Below are positions 30,666 through 40,710 of a stretch of 64,000 nt of DNA, in pieces. Source of the stretch: Gemmatimonadota bacterium (lineage in GTDB: Bacteria > Latescibacterota > UBA2968 > UBA8231); the NCBI GenBank assembly GCA_009841115.1, contig VXML01000079.1, positions 62,001-126,000 of the forward strand, in the 5' to 3' direction. The stretch's first letter is position 1. Every line of letters begins with the position of its first letter. The position numbers and the translations under genes were made by a program. Below the pieces are notes generated by a model. It did no database searches, was not told the DNA's origin, and was given only the letters and a program-made list of their open reading frames with translations.

Positions 30666-32828
30666 ATGAAGCAGAAACAACATGAGCCTAAGAAAGTGGC
30701 GATTTTGGCCTTTGCCGTGCTGGGTGGGATTGCAGGGTTTTGCAGCCATGGGGCGGCCCAAGAAAATTGGTGGCGGGTCGGAGGAGAGGGCGGCGTTTCC
30801 TGGACGGAAGTAGCGGATTTCAGCTCGATGACGGACGACTCGACCGCCGCCGGGGCGCTCCAGCCTTTCGAACTCAAGCCGGACGAGAACCTCTTGCCTC
30901 GGTTGGGACCCTGGCAGCCCTTCAGGTTCACCTTCGACCCGGTTTACCATCCGGGTCATCCGCGTTTGTGGCTGGGACACGGCAACTTTCTATTGAAGAG
31001 CCGCGACGAGAACCTGGGGAATTACGGCATTTTGTACCAGGCCAACCTCCTCGTCTTCGTCGACGGCGATCCCGCCACCTACGTCGAGCGCAGGGACGAG
31101 GTCGCCGACCCGCGCAGCCGCCCCCCATCGGGGTCGTCTTTCTATTACACGATAGATATGGGCGCGCAGGTGCCGGTGGAGCGCTTTGTGTTCTACCCTC
31201 CCGAGGGGATGAGCCCCGACAGCGACCAGCCCTTTCGTCCCAACTATGTCCTCAAATCATTCAGCCTGACAGCCCGCCAAGACGAGGGAGGTATAATGGA
31301 AGAGGAGATGGCGCAGGGCTTCAGATGGCGCGGGGCGGGCTTCTGCTGCCCGCTGGAAAATCAGCTAACCTACCGCCAAGCCAACCGCGACAGCGTCACC
31401 GAGGTCCGCTTTCCGCTACAGAATTTGCGCTATTTGCGCCTGCTGGAAGTCCCCGACGGACTCACTTTGGATGGTCAGCCGATCGTCGTCCAGTCGGCTT
31501 ATGCGGAGATGGAGGTCTACGGCCGGGGTTTTGCGCCTACGGCGACCTGGGAGTCGCAGATAGTGGACCTCGGGCGGGAGGTCAACTTCGGGCGAGTGGT
31601 CTTTGAGGTGAGCAAGTGGCGCAAGGACGGGGAGCAGTTGGTCGCCCTCGAGGACGGTCCGGTTCGCGTCCAGGTAGAGATCAGGACGGGTCGCGACGAC
31701 ACTCCGACGGCCTACTTCGGCTTTGACGATCTGGGAGCCCACGTGGAGGTGACCAAGAAACAGTGGGAACGGCTGACTTCCTCCGTGCCGAGGGCGACCT
31801 TGATCAGTTCCATATCTAGACTGGAGGCGCGCGGTGCCACAGTGCCGACGGTGGGATTCCGCGGGCCGGTGGTCGCGGATCTGAAAAACTGGAGTTTCTG
31901 GTCGGTGCCACTCGAGGAGTCGGGGCAGCACCCGCGCCTGCCGTGGGGACGCTACTTTCAGTTGCGGGTGCAGCTAAAGACGGATGCGTTCTTTGACTTT
32001 GCCCGGCTGGATTCGCTGCAGATCGAGATCGCGCCGCTGTTGGCGGATCGGGTCGTGGGCGAGGTGGTCCTGGAGGAAGATCACCAGCCGCAGGGCGGGC
32101 GAGTGCGCGTGCCGACGGGCGAGAAAAAGTCGTTCGTATACGATATTGGCGTTGAATTTTCCAGCGCGGACCGCACCGGCTTCGACGTCGTGCGGGTCAT
32201 GACGCCGGCGGAAGCGGAGTTCGGCTGGCTGGAGATAGGTGAGCCCCTAAGCGCCGTGGAACCGGACAGCATCGTGAACGAGGGAAGCGGTTTTGTTGTA
32301 TTTTTGCCCCGCCGCTTGAGTCCGGCGGGCGATCAGCGGCTGCGCATTGGGCTGGAAACGGTGCTCTACGACGAGGCCGGCGAGTTCGGAGGGGAGGTCT
32401 TCAACCGCGGGGAACAGAGCTTGTTGCAGCGGGTCGAAGGCGGTGATGTCAGCGAGGAGCTTGGTTCCAACCAACTGGTGGTGGTGGCGTCGGCCTCCTC
32501 GGCAAGGGGAGTTCTGGGGGATCTCGAGGTGGGGAGCCGCGCTTTTACCCCTCAGGGGGACAGCGTCAACGACCAGTTATTCATCCAGTATACCTTGTTC
32601 CGGGTGCAGCAGGCGTCCGTGGTGAAGGTCGGCATCTATGCCCTAAACGGAAGGCGGGTATGGCAGGCGCAGCCAGAGGCTCAGACCGCGGGGCACCATA
32701 CGGCCCGCTGGGACGGTCGGGATGGAGCCGGACAACTAGTCGGCCCTGGCATCTATCTGGCGCGGGTGGAAGTAGAGACGGATAAGGGCAGTGAGATCCG
32801 CCTGCAGCCCGTCGCTGTAGCATACTGA
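30666..32828 (+). CDS. Secreted protein with C-terminal FlgD-like/T9SS-type module
   Basis: A 720-residue exported protein. Residues 1-31 are a signal peptide (AILAFAVLGGIAGFCSHGAAQ). The central part is beta-rich and includes FYYTIDMGAQVPVERFVFYPP and WESQIVDLGREVNFGRVVFEV, which look like discoidin-type (F5/8-like) folds repeated along the chain, but I cannot name the family. The final 85 residues (VKVGIYALNGRRVWQ...ARWDGRDGAGQLVGPGIYLARV) are an FlgD-like Ig module of the FCB sorting-domain type, here in its normal C-terminal place. GC content is high again, as in the chromosomal backbone. Confidence 0.78.
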   Translation: MKQKQHEPKKVAILAFAVLGGIAGFCSHGAAQENWWRVGGEGGVSWTEVADFSSMTDDSTAAGALQPFELKPDENLLPRLGPWQPFRFTFDPVYHPGHPRLWLGHGNFLLKSRDENLGNYGILYQANLLVFVDGDPATYVERRDEVADPRSRPPSGSSFYYTIDMGAQVPVERFVFYPPEGMSPDSDQPFRPNYVLKSFSLTARQDEGGIMEEEMAQGFRWRGAGFCCPLENQLTYRQANRDSVTEVRFPLQNLRYLRLLEVPDGLTLDGQPIVVQSAYAEMEVYGRGFAPTATWESQIVDLGREVNFGRVVFEVSKWRKDGEQLVALEDGPVRVQVEIRTGRDDTPTAYFGFDDLGAHVEVTKKQWERLTSSVPRATLISSISRLEARGATVPTVGFRGPVVADLKNWSFWSVPLEESGQHPRLPWGRYFQLRVQLKTDAFFDFARLDSLQIEIAPLLADRVVGEVVLEEDHQPQGGRVRVPTGEKKSFVYDIGVEFSSADRTGFDVVRVMTPAEAEFGWLEIGEPLSAVEPDSIVNEGSGFVVFLPRRLSPAGDQRLRIGLETVLYDEAGEFGGEVFNRGEQSLLQRVEGGDVSEELGSNQLVVVASASSARGVLGDLEVGSRAFTPQGDSVNDQLFIQYTLFRVQQASVVKVGIYALNGRRVWQAQPEAQTAGHHTARWDGRDGAGQLVGPGIYLARVEVETDKGSEIRLQPVAVAY

Positions 32829-32839
32829 ACGGGGAATTA

Positions 32840-33019
32840 GTGCTGGTTCGCTCCATCTGGCTGGCGAAAATCGAGCTCAATGAGTGGGGTCCCGAACACG
32901 AGAGACTGACGCGCAAACTGGTTCAACCTGAAGGAGTCCTTGCGGAGTTGGCGTTGGACGTTTTTCTACCCCTGCACCATCGCGCTCTCGTTGCTGCTGA
33001 AACGTTAAAAGACCAATGA
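32840..33019 (+). CDS. Small hypothetical ORF, possible gene fragment
   Basis: A 59-codon frame from GTG, starting VLVRSIWLAKIELNE and ending VAAETLKDQ. Its stop overlaps the next ATG as ATGA, which hints at translation coupling, but there is no ribosome site and I recognise no family. It may be the tail of a decayed gene. Confidence 0.22.
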   Translation: MLVRSIWLAKIELNEWGPEHERLTRKLVQPEGVLAELALDVFLPLHHRALVAAETLKDQ

Positions 33020-33651
33020 AAGCAATGTTCGAGTACAAAGATGTCGTCGCTCGTCTTCAAGTAGCCTACGACGGTAGCGCAGAAGACCGCGATCAGCGTG
33101 AGAAAGCTCCGTGGAAGCTGACCGAGCGTGCAGACTTTCTCAGTATCGTACGCACCGAGGGCAAGGTGAGTCTTCTGGAGATCGGTGCCGGGACAGGTCA
33201 GGATGGCTTGTTTTTCCAGAAAGGTGGATTAGAAACAGTTGTGACTGATCTTTCACCGGAAATGGTCGCGCGCTGCCGCGCTAAAGGTCTCGTGGCTTAC
33301 TCGGCTGACTTTCTAAATTTGGGCTTTCCCCTGAGTTCTTTCGACGCAGTTTATGCAATGAATTGCCTGCTTCATGTCCCGAATGTCAATTTATCTGACG
33401 TACTGGCTGCTATCCGAAACGTCTTAGTTCCAGGCGGTCTCTTTTTTTTAGGCGTGTACGGGGGTGACCCGTTTGAGGGCGAAGCGCCTAACGACTGGCA
33501 CGAGCCTCCTCGATTTTTTTCTATTCGAACCGACGATCAGATGCATGGATACGTTCGGGAGTATTTCGATGTCTTGGATTTCCACGTAGTCGAGCCCGAG
33601 GGCGTGCACTTCCAGTCTTTCACTTTGCGAAAACCGATGCTGACAAAATGA
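33016..33651 (+). CDS. Class I SAM-dependent methyltransferase
   Basis: A 211-residue methyltransferase. Motif I is LLEIGAGTGQDGLFF, motif II-like VVTDLSPEMVARCRAKG, then FDAVYAMNCLLHVP (motif IV) and IRNVLVPGGLFFLGVYGG (motif V/VI). The N-terminal helix region (YDGSAEDRDQREKAPWK) resembles methyltransferase family 11/25 proteins acting on small molecules. AT-richer than its left neighbour. Substrate unknown. Confidence 0.87.
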   Translation: MKAMFEYKDVVARLQVAYDGSAEDRDQREKAPWKLTERADFLSIVRTEGKVSLLEIGAGTGQDGLFFQKGGLETVVTDLSPEMVARCRAKGLVAYSADFLNLGFPLSSFDAVYAMNCLLHVPNVNLSDVLAAIRNVLVPGGLFFLGVYGGDPFEGEAPNDWHEPPRFFSIRTDDQMHGYVREYFDVLDFHVVEPEGVHFQSFTLRKPMLTK

Positions 33652-33720
33652 ACAAACAGACTGCTAGCAGTCCGGCCACAGTATTGTGGCCGCAAGCAAA
33701 CAGTCCCCTGGAGACTTTTC

Positions 33721-34698
33721 ATGGAACAGATTAGAATCGGCCTGATCGGAGTAGGACGTTTCTGTCCTAATTATCACATTCCGAATCTCATCCAGCGGAG
33801 GGACGTGGAGATTACAGCAGTATGTGACATCTCGCAGGATCGTCTGGACAACCTGCCGGAGAGTCTGTGTGCAAGCCAGACGAGTCGGGATTACCGCGAC
33901 CTGCTTGACCCCGATCTCGTGGACGGTGTCGTCGTCAGCACCCCAAATCAATATCACTATGAACAATGCAAACTCGCGCTAGAACGGCGCATACCCGTTC
34001 TCGTTGACAAGCCGACAACAGTCACCGTAGCACACGCCAAAAAATTGACCACTCTCAGCCAGTCACAAGAATGTCTGTTAATGACAGCTTTCACGCGGCG
34101 TTTCATGGCGAGCACAGAGTATGTACGCAGTCAGTTAGCCTCTAGTCCCGATGATATTCAGTACATGACGGCGGTTCAGCGCAGAGCCGGCGGCAATCTG
34201 GCAGACGGCGGTATGTTGCATACGCGGACGGTACATATCCTTGATGTACTGCCTTGGCTCGTCGGACAGCGTATCGTGGCCGTCGCTGGGACCGTTGCCT
34301 ATGAAGAGGCAGGTGGAGTTGAGGATTTTGTCGACGTGCGGCTGGATTTTTCTGGCGGATTGTGTGCGCACCTGCTGTGTATCAAAAACTGTGACGAATA
34401 CGAGGATGAGGTCACGGTTTACAGCGCACGAAAGAGTTTCCGCCTTGAACGCAATCTGCTTTTCACAATGGCGCAGTCCTCTACATGGGAACCTGTCGAA
34501 AACCCCTCTCATCAAGGATCGTTGACGGGTTACTTCGTCGATGTGATCCAAGGGAAGAAAGTCATCGAGAGCGCACCCAGTGTGGACCCACACAGCCGCG
34601 ACGGACTACAGACTCTAAGAGTGGTCGAGGCGATTCACGAGGCAGGAAGGACCGGCAGGTCGGTTGCCGTACCTCTGTCGGAGACCATCAGGGCTTGA
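33721..34698 (+). CDS. Gfo/Idh/MocA family oxidoreductase
   Basis: A 325-residue protein with Rossmann motif IRIGLIGVGRFCPNYHIPNL, AVCDISQDRLDNLP, DGVVVSTPNQYHYEQC and LVDKPTTVTVAHAKKL (the EKP-type motif reads DKP here). The C-terminal domain includes GNLADGGMLHTRTVHILDVL with the catalytic-site His. It likely oxidises or reduces a sugar-like substrate with NAD(P). Its last 11 bases overlap the convergent 34688-35242 gene. Confidence 0.88.
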   Translation: MEQIRIGLIGVGRFCPNYHIPNLIQRRDVEITAVCDISQDRLDNLPESLCASQTSRDYRDLLDPDLVDGVVVSTPNQYHYEQCKLALERRIPVLVDKPTTVTVAHAKKLTTLSQSQECLLMTAFTRRFMASTEYVRSQLASSPDDIQYMTAVQRRAGGNLADGGMLHTRTVHILDVLPWLVGQRIVAVAGTVAYEEAGGVEDFVDVRLDFSGGLCAHLLCIKNCDEYEDEVTVYSARKSFRLERNLLFTMAQSSTWEPVENPSHQGSLTGYFVDVIQGKKVIESAPSVDPHSRDGLQTLRVVEAIHEAGRTGRSVAVPLSETIRA

Positions 34699-35242
34699 CA
34701 AGTCTGAAGGACGCGAAAAATCGCTCGATATCCGAGGGGTCGTCAAACGCGTAGGGTGCTCCGACCGCCATCAAGCTGTAGAGCCGCTGGCCCACTTGTA
34801 GGCTCTGCAATCGCAAGAGGCTTTCGTCGGCAGCTTGTATCTGCGTCTGCCGTGCGGGATGACCGTCCATTTCAACGGCGGCCTCCGACAGGATTGTTCC
34901 CTCCACCTTCTGCAAGATGGCATCTCGGCGCGCAGCAGTCGCGCTATCGGCTTGGACGGCTTCGGGCACATCCCCGTAGGCAATGGCGTATTGCACGTCG
35001 GCGCGCTCGAACATCAGGTATTGGAACTCTACCTCGCCAAAGGATAACGGCTCGCGCAGCTTGCGCAAATTGGGCCGACCAGCCGTCTGCACTGCGAAAG
35101 CCCCTGGCTCATAGAGCCGCTCCTCCCATTCCGGCTCGCCGCGCATCCAATTGACGACATTGTAGGCGACAATAGCCCCTAGGACGACGAAGAACAGCTT
35201 GACGGACAATAGGTCCGTTTTGGTCTTAGGCTCTCGGCCCAT
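34688..35242 (-). CDS. Single-pass membrane protein with PsbP/DUF1795-like domain
   Basis: A 184-residue protein. Residues about 12-34 (LLSVKLFFVVLGAIVAYNVV) form one membrane segment, then a soluble domain of about 150 residues. The pattern GHPARQTQIQ...LQVGQRLYSLMAVG...DDPSDIERFFASFRLVKP is typical of PsbP/DcrB-like folds, which usually end in FF-SF-L. Its start lies six bases after the epimerase stop, so hpt, the epimerase and this gene form one transcription unit. Function unknown; probably envelope. Confidence 0.65.
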   Translation of the reverse strand: MGREPKTKTDLLSVKLFFVVLGAIVAYNVVNWMRGEPEWEERLYEPGAFAVQTAGRPNLRKLREPLSFGEVEFQYLMFERADVQYAIAYGDVPEAVQADSATAARRDAILQKVEGTILSEAAVEMDGHPARQTQIQAADESLLRLQSLQVGQRLYSLMAVGAPYAFDDPSDIERFFASFRLVKP

Positions 35243-35248
35243 TTTGGC

Positions 35249-36067
35249 TCAGGCCAGCCCTAACTTTTCTTCGGCGCTATCTACGGGGATATAGCCCAAG
35301 ACTTGGCGGGGATGGTCGATATCGACCCAGCGCCAGCGGTTGTTGGACACTCCGTAAAAAATATCAAAGCGCAAGTCCGCAGGAGCTTCGATGGCGCGCT
35401 GCACGAGCTGAACCACGTCGCGCTGGCTGCACCAGATGGCCCCGCCTCGCTCGTCGCGCGGATGATCCTCGGCATTGACCCAGCCAATGCGCAGACAGGG
35501 TACCGACATATTGTGCACGTCGGCGTAGTAACGCGCTAGTGCCTCGCCCCAAATCTTAGTCGCTGGATAGAGGCCCGTGGGCCGATGCGGCCATTCGTGC
35601 GTCACTATCTCTACCTGACCGGCATCAACCGCGTCAAAGCGCCCTTCGGAGATGGCCTTGTACGGGTCCTCCTGCTGGTAACCCCAAGACACCATGATCG
35701 AACTGGCGAAGACCACGCGCCTGACGCCAGTGCGACACGCAGCCTCCAACACATTGCGCGGCCCAACGATATTGCTACCGAGCAGACTCTCCCAGCTAGC
35801 GTCTGGCCGCGGATCGGCTGCCAGTTGCACGACCACGTCCATGCCCGCGACGGCCTCGGCAATCGCGTTGTAGTCGGTCAGGTCTGCGAGGATGAATTTC
35901 TCCTCGGGAATTCCCAACTCTGCGTCTTTAGACGTCCGCTCCGAAAGTTGGGACCGCCGTGCCAGACCATAGAGATCATAGCGGTGGGGTTGGGTGCGCA
36001 AATGCCGATACACGGCTCCGGCGATCAATCCACAGACGCCGGTAATTAAGACTTTCTTGGGGGCCAT
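35249..36067 (-). CDS. NAD-dependent epimerase/dehydratase (extended SDR)
   Basis: A 272-residue extended short-chain dehydrogenase. KKVLITGVCGLIAGAVYRHL is the NAD-binding start (the usual GxxGxxG reads GVCGLIAG), DVVVQLAADPR follows, and LYPATKIWGEALARYYAD provides the YxxxK pair as YPATK. The start at 36067 gives the normal N-terminus; the frame is open 23 codons further. Located two bases after the hpt stop. Likely acts on a nucleotide sugar or uronate (uronate-dehydrogenase-like). Confidence 0.87.
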   Translation of the reverse strand: MAPKKVLITGVCGLIAGAVYRHLRTQPHRYDLYGLARRSQLSERTSKDAELGIPEEKFILADLTDYNAIAEAVAGMDVVVQLAADPRPDASWESLLGSNIVGPRNVLEAACRTGVRRVVFASSIMVSWGYQQEDPYKAISEGRFDAVDAGQVEIVTHEWPHRPTGLYPATKIWGEALARYYADVHNMSVPCLRIGWVNAEDHPRDERGGAIWCSQRDVVQLVQRAIEAPADLRFDIFYGVSNNRWRWVDIDHPRQVLGYIPVDSAEEKLGLA

Positions 36068-36069
36068 TG

Positions 36070-36633
36070 CTAAGGTTCTCCTCTGGCGTGTTCGATTACA
36101 GCAATGTGGCGCAGGGCGCGGTAGCGCAGGTCGCAATCCATACCGTAGCCAACGACGAACTCGTCTTCAATTTCAAAACCACAGTAATCTATTGGCACTG
36201 GAAATTCCCTGTGGGCGCGTTTGTCCAGCAGCGTACATACTCTAAGTGAAAGGGGTTGCTGCGACTTTATCTTGGCCAGCACAAAATCTAGGGATCGGCC
36301 CCTATCGACGATACCATCGACGATTAGGACGTTCCGTCCGGCCGCTGCGACAACGAGGTCTTTGGTCAACTTGATCTGTCCGGTACTCTCCGTGCCTTGA
36401 TAGCTCGAAATACCGACGAAATCGTAGTCCAACCGCGCCAACAATTCCTCGGGCAAGCGGTCTATCAGGGCCATCATAAACTGCACTGCTCCGTTGAGGA
36501 GGCCGATAAATAAGGGAGACGACCCAGCGTAGTCGGCGGCCAGTTCTTGGGCCAACTCGCCGATGCGCCGTTCTATTTGCTGGCGCTCGATCAGCACTTT
36601 TAAAGCAGGGGTTTCCAACGGACTGCGAGGCAT
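36070..36633 (-). CDS. hpt: Hypoxanthine phosphoribosyltransferase
   Basis: A 187-residue purine salvage enzyme making IMP or GMP from hypoxanthine or guanine and PRPP. The PRPP loop is VLIVDGIVDRGRSLDFVL (family usually VEDIIDTG, so the second acidic residue is replaced by Gly here). FIGLLNGAVQFMMALIDRL, DYDFVGISSYQG and FEIEDEFVVGYGMD are the other conserved blocks. The start at 36633 gives the typical length; 18 more codons are open upstream. It leads a three-gene minus-strand unit. Confidence 0.9.
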   Translation of the reverse strand: MPRSPLETPALKVLIERQQIERRIGELAQELAADYAGSSPLFIGLLNGAVQFMMALIDRLPEELLARLDYDFVGISSYQGTESTGQIKLTKDLVVAAAGRNVLIVDGIVDRGRSLDFVLAKIKSQQPLSLRVCTLLDKRAHREFPVPIDYCGFEIEDEFVVGYGMDCDLRYRALRHIAVIEHARGEP

Positions 36634-36670
36634 GCCTTTGATTATACGGCATGGACTGTTTTTTGCAAAC

Positions 36671-36700
36671 AAAAGGCACCGGAGCAAAAGCTCCGATGCC
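36671..36700 (-). terminator. Rho-independent terminator (minus strand)
   Basis: GGCACCGGAGC and GCTCCGATGCC pair across an AAAA loop; reading leftward the stem is followed by TTTTGTTT. A second GC hairpin (CCCGCC/GGCGGG) lies just upstream at about 36710-36725. It ends the small gene at 36742. Confidence 0.75.
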
Positions 36701-36741
36701 CATGTTAGCCCGCCCTAAAGGCGGGTTGTGTCGCGGCTTGG

Positions 36742-36999
36742 TCAGGCGGCTTGACGAGTGTTGATTTCCGGCCCCCGACCTAAGAGCGCCTCAGCGGGGA
36801 TGCTTGGTTGCTCGGGCACCTTCAGGGCGGTAGCTGCAACCAAGGCACTCAGTTCGTCGGCACTGGACGAATCTAGCTCGCCGCGCTGATAGGCAGCGTC
36901 GATGTGCTCGCACAACAACTCCAAGTCGGCCCAAGAGCGGGCTTGCCCAATGCGCGCCTGCAAGGGGATGGCCGCGGGGCTTAGTCTGGCAGTCTGCAT
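36742..36999 (-). CDS. Small hypothetical protein
   Basis: An 85-residue protein with no recognised family. A perfect ribosome site AAGGAGGT lies seven bases before the ATG, and a strong terminator follows, so it is very likely expressed on its own. The sequence is mostly helical (QARIGQARSWADLELLCEHI, then SADELSALVAATALKV), soluble and without Cys or a signal peptide. It sits between recA and hpt. Confidence 0.65.
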   Translation of the reverse strand: MQTARLSPAAIPLQARIGQARSWADLELLCEHIDAAYQRGELDSSSADELSALVAATALKVPEQPSIPAEALLGRGPEINTRQAA

Positions 37000-37113
37000 G
37001 ATTCCACCTCCTTGGGGGAGTTAAGGAGTACGCGCGGGTGCGAGGCGCTGTGGCCGCCTTGGCGTGGGGTCACCAAAGCCGCCTTGGCACCTCGACCCGC
37101 GAGAGCGTAGAGG

Positions 37114-38196
<1,083 letters not shown>

Positions 38197-38239
38197 GATT
38201 TCCTCCTCGCGTGTTCTATGAGTGTTCATTAACACCGCC

Positions 38240-38288
38240 ACCTGAACAACCTGAACAAAAAAATAGTGAATCAATGTTCAGGTGTCAA
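38240..38288 (-). promoter_or_regulatory. recA promoter with three 9-bp operator-like repeats
   Basis: On the minus strand TTGACA (38283-38288), 17 bases, then TATTTT (38260-38265). Three copies of one 9-mer surround it: ACCTGAACA at 38240-38248 and again directly at 38249-38257 (plus-strand reading), and its exact inverse TGTTCAGGT at 38275-38283. The inverted pair brackets the -10 box and touches the -35 box with a 17-base spacer. GTGTTCATTAACAC at 38223-38236 is a further small palindrome. This looks like a repressor site, presumably LexA-type; that is inference. Confidence 0.6.
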
Positions 38289-38460
38289 GTATTTTTTAAT
38301 TGAAACAGATTAAACTGCTCTACCTACTTATAACAAATACTGTGCCAAGCGGCAAAAAAATGCGCAATTTATTGTTTAATAATATGTTAGAAAAAGGAGA
38401 AGAAGGATGCGAAAAGCAAAAACTGGTAACTGCGCGAAACAGCGCTGTGAAGAAAAGGGG

Positions 38461-39834
38461 CTAGCTTGAGCCAAAGGCGAGCGCCTCGGCTGCCTCCATC
38501 CCCCCTACCCCGACCACCTCCATCCCCTCCGGTCGCTTCCACCCCTGCAGATTGCTCCTCGCCACCAAACACTGCTCAAACCCCAAACTCCGCGCCTCGG
38601 CCACTCGCCGGTCAATCTGGTTCACCGGCCGGATCTCTCCCCCCAACCCGATCTCGCCAATGGCCACGGTCTGCGCGTCAATGGGCTTGTTGCGGAAGCT
38701 CGACACAATCGCCAGCCCTACCCCCATGTCCACCGCTGGCTCGTCGAGGCGAATGCCCCCTACGACATTGACGAAAATGTCCTCACTCGACAGGTCGTGG
38801 CCGCAGCGCTTTTCGAGCACCGCGATAATAATCGAGAGCCGCTTGGCGTCGATGCCGGTGGCAACCCGTTGCGGATAACCAAAACTAGAGCGCGAGACGA
38901 GGGCTTGAATTTCGATCAAGAGCGGCCGCGTGCCCTCCATACTACAAACGATGGCCGAACCCGACACGCCCTCGGCGCGCTCGGCCAACAGAATTTTGGA
39001 TGGATTGGCGACCTCGATTAGCCCTTGGTCCCGCATTTCAAAAATCCCGATTTCATTGGTCGAACCAAAGCGGTTTTTGGCGGCGCGGAGGATGCGGAAG
39101 TGATGATGCCGCTCGCCCTCTAAATAGAGCACGGTATCGACCAAGTGCTCCAGTACTCGCGGCCCGGCGACCGTGCCCTCTTTGGTCACGTGCCCCACCA
39201 AAAATGTGGGAATGCCGCTCTCTTTAGCCAAATAGACGAGCCGCGCCGCGCATTCGCGCACTTGGGTCACACTGCCGGGCGCGCTCTCCAACTCAGGCAT
39301 GTAAATGGTCTGGATCGAGTCGATGATGATGGCCAGCGGGCTGGCGGCTTGCAACTGGTCGAGAATGGCCGTGAGGCTGGTCTCGGCCATTACGTGCAGG
39401 CTTTCGCACAACGCGCCTAAGCGCCCGGCGCGCAGGCGGATCTGCGCGGCCGACTCCTCGGCGGAAATGTACGCGATGCGAAAATCAGAGGCCGCTAACT
39501 GTCCGGCCATCTGCAACAGGAGCGTCGATTTGCCAATGCCGGGATCGCCGCCGACTAAGACGACCGAACCGGGCATGATGCCGCCGCCCAAGACCCGGTC
39601 GAATTCGGAAATGCCGATTTGCAGCCGCTCGTGGTCTTGGTCATCGACTTGGGTAATCGGCTGCAATTGGGAGCGCGGCGATACCGTTAGATGTTCGCGT
39701 CGGCTGTCGGGTGCTTGGGGCCGCTCTTCGACGCAGGTGTTCCACTCGCCGCAAGCCACACAGCGCCCAAACCAGCGCGCAGCACTGTGGCCGCAGGACT
39801 GGCAGACGTAAGCGGAACGGTTCTTTTTGGCCAT
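38461..39834 (-). CDS. radA: DNA repair protein RadA
   Basis: A 457-residue branch-migration ATPase related to RecA. The N-terminal zinc finger is CQSCGHSAARWFGRCVACG (two CxxC). The P-loop is GGDPGIGKSTLLLQ, Walker B IIIDSIQTIY, and the RadA-specific motif KNRFGSTNEIG follows. The C-terminal Lon-like domain (AVDMGVGLAIVSS, IGEIGLGGEIRPV) lacks a protease Ser/Lys dyad, as usual. It is the last gene of the rho-rpmE2-DUF1385-prfA-prmC-radA run, three bases after prmC. Confidence 0.96.
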   Translation of the reverse strand: MAKKNRSAYVCQSCGHSAARWFGRCVACGEWNTCVEERPQAPDSRREHLTVSPRSQLQPITQVDDQDHERLQIGISEFDRVLGGGIMPGSVVLVGGDPGIGKSTLLLQMAGQLAASDFRIAYISAEESAAQIRLRAGRLGALCESLHVMAETSLTAILDQLQAASPLAIIIDSIQTIYMPELESAPGSVTQVRECAARLVYLAKESGIPTFLVGHVTKEGTVAGPRVLEHLVDTVLYLEGERHHHFRILRAAKNRFGSTNEIGIFEMRDQGLIEVANPSKILLAERAEGVSGSAIVCSMEGTRPLLIEIQALVSRSSFGYPQRVATGIDAKRLSIIIAVLEKRCGHDLSSEDIFVNVVGGIRLDEPAVDMGVGLAIVSSFRNKPIDAQTVAIGEIGLGGEIRPVNQIDRRVAEARSLGFEQCLVARSNLQGWKRPEGMEVVGVGGMEAAEALAFGSS

Positions 39835-39837
39835 GCC

Positions 39838-40710
39838 TCAACTAGTCTGAGTAGCTATGCGCGCGACAACGACTCGGGGAATTTGGTTTAAGTCCGGTCT
39901 TATTTGAACCTCTGTCAAGCGTGCAGACCGCGCAAGTAAGTCCTCCACGGCCGCGCTTTGGCCGTCTCCTACCTCTAGTAGCAGATGACCTCTAGGACGA
40001 ATAAAGTCCGCAGCCTCCTGCGCGATGCGCCGATAGTACGCCAAGCCGTCCTCTCCTCCATCCAACGCGAGATGCGGCTCGTAGTCGCGCACTTCCGGTG
40101 CTAGTCCCGCCAAATCGCTGCGGCTCACATACGGCGGATTGGCCGCGACAAGGTCAAAAGGCTCGGTGCCACGGAAGGGTACGAACAGATCGCCGCAGTG
40201 CCACTCGACGCGCCCAGCTAGCCCACAGTGCTGGCCGTTGGCCTTTGCCACTTCTAAAGCAGCCGCCGATACGTCAGCCGCCACCACTTCTGCCGTAGGT
40301 ACTTCTTGGGCCAGCGACAGGGCGACCGCACCCGAGCCGCAACACAAGTCGAGAACCCGGCCACCCTCGGGCAAAAGCTCCAAGGCCACATCGACGAGTA
40401 CTTCAGTCTCGGGGCGCGGGATCAACACTGCGGGGGTCACGGCCAACTCTAGATGGCGAAAGGCGGCCACGCCCGTGATGTACTGCACGGGCATGCGCCG
40501 CAACCGCTGCCGCACGTATTCCCGGTAGCGGTCCACTTCACTGCGGTGCAGGGGGCGTTCAAATTGCAGGTAGAGATCGAGGCGTTTGACACCGAGTACC
40601 GCGGCCAGCAGCAGCTCGGCTTGCAGGCGGGCGTTTTCCAAGCCCCTTGACGCGAAGAAACGGCTCGTGTTTTCGAGGATGTCGAGCAGCCGCCAAGAGC
40701 GTCCGCTCAT
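39838..40710 (-). CDS. prmC: Peptide chain release factor N5-glutamine methyltransferase
   Basis: A 290-residue SAM-dependent enzyme that methylates the Gln of the GGQ motif in release factors. VLDLCCGSGAVALSLAQE is the SAM site and FDLVAANPPYVSRSDL holds the NPPY catalytic motif; the helical N-terminal domain contains YITGVAAFRHLELAV. Its ATG overlaps the prfA stop as ATGA, directly coupling it to its substrate gene. Confidence 0.95.
   Translation of the reverse strand: MSGRSWRLLDILENTSRFFASRGLENARLQAELLLAAVLGVKRLDLYLQFERPLHRSEVDRYREYVRQRLRRMPVQYITGVAAFRHLELAVTPAVLIPRPETEVLVDVALELLPEGGRVLDLCCGSGAVALSLAQEVPTAEVVAADVSAAALEVAKANGQHCGLAGRVEWHCGDLFVPFRGTEPFDLVAANPPYVSRSDLAGLAPEVRDYEPHLALDGGEDGLAYYRRIAQEAADFIRPRGHLLLEVGDGQSAAVEDLLARSARLTEVQIRPDLNQIPRVVVARIATQTS

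Noticed and set aside
33000..33010. AACGTTAAAA just before the methyltransferase start, like an attC right core
   Set aside because: No left core or paired arms upstream; likely chance.
38407..38469. 20-codon frame (MRKAKTGNCAKQ...) with AGGAG-rich upstream sequence between recA and radA
   Set aside because: Very short, overlaps the end of radA, no family and no clear promoter. The purine-rich lead may be chance.
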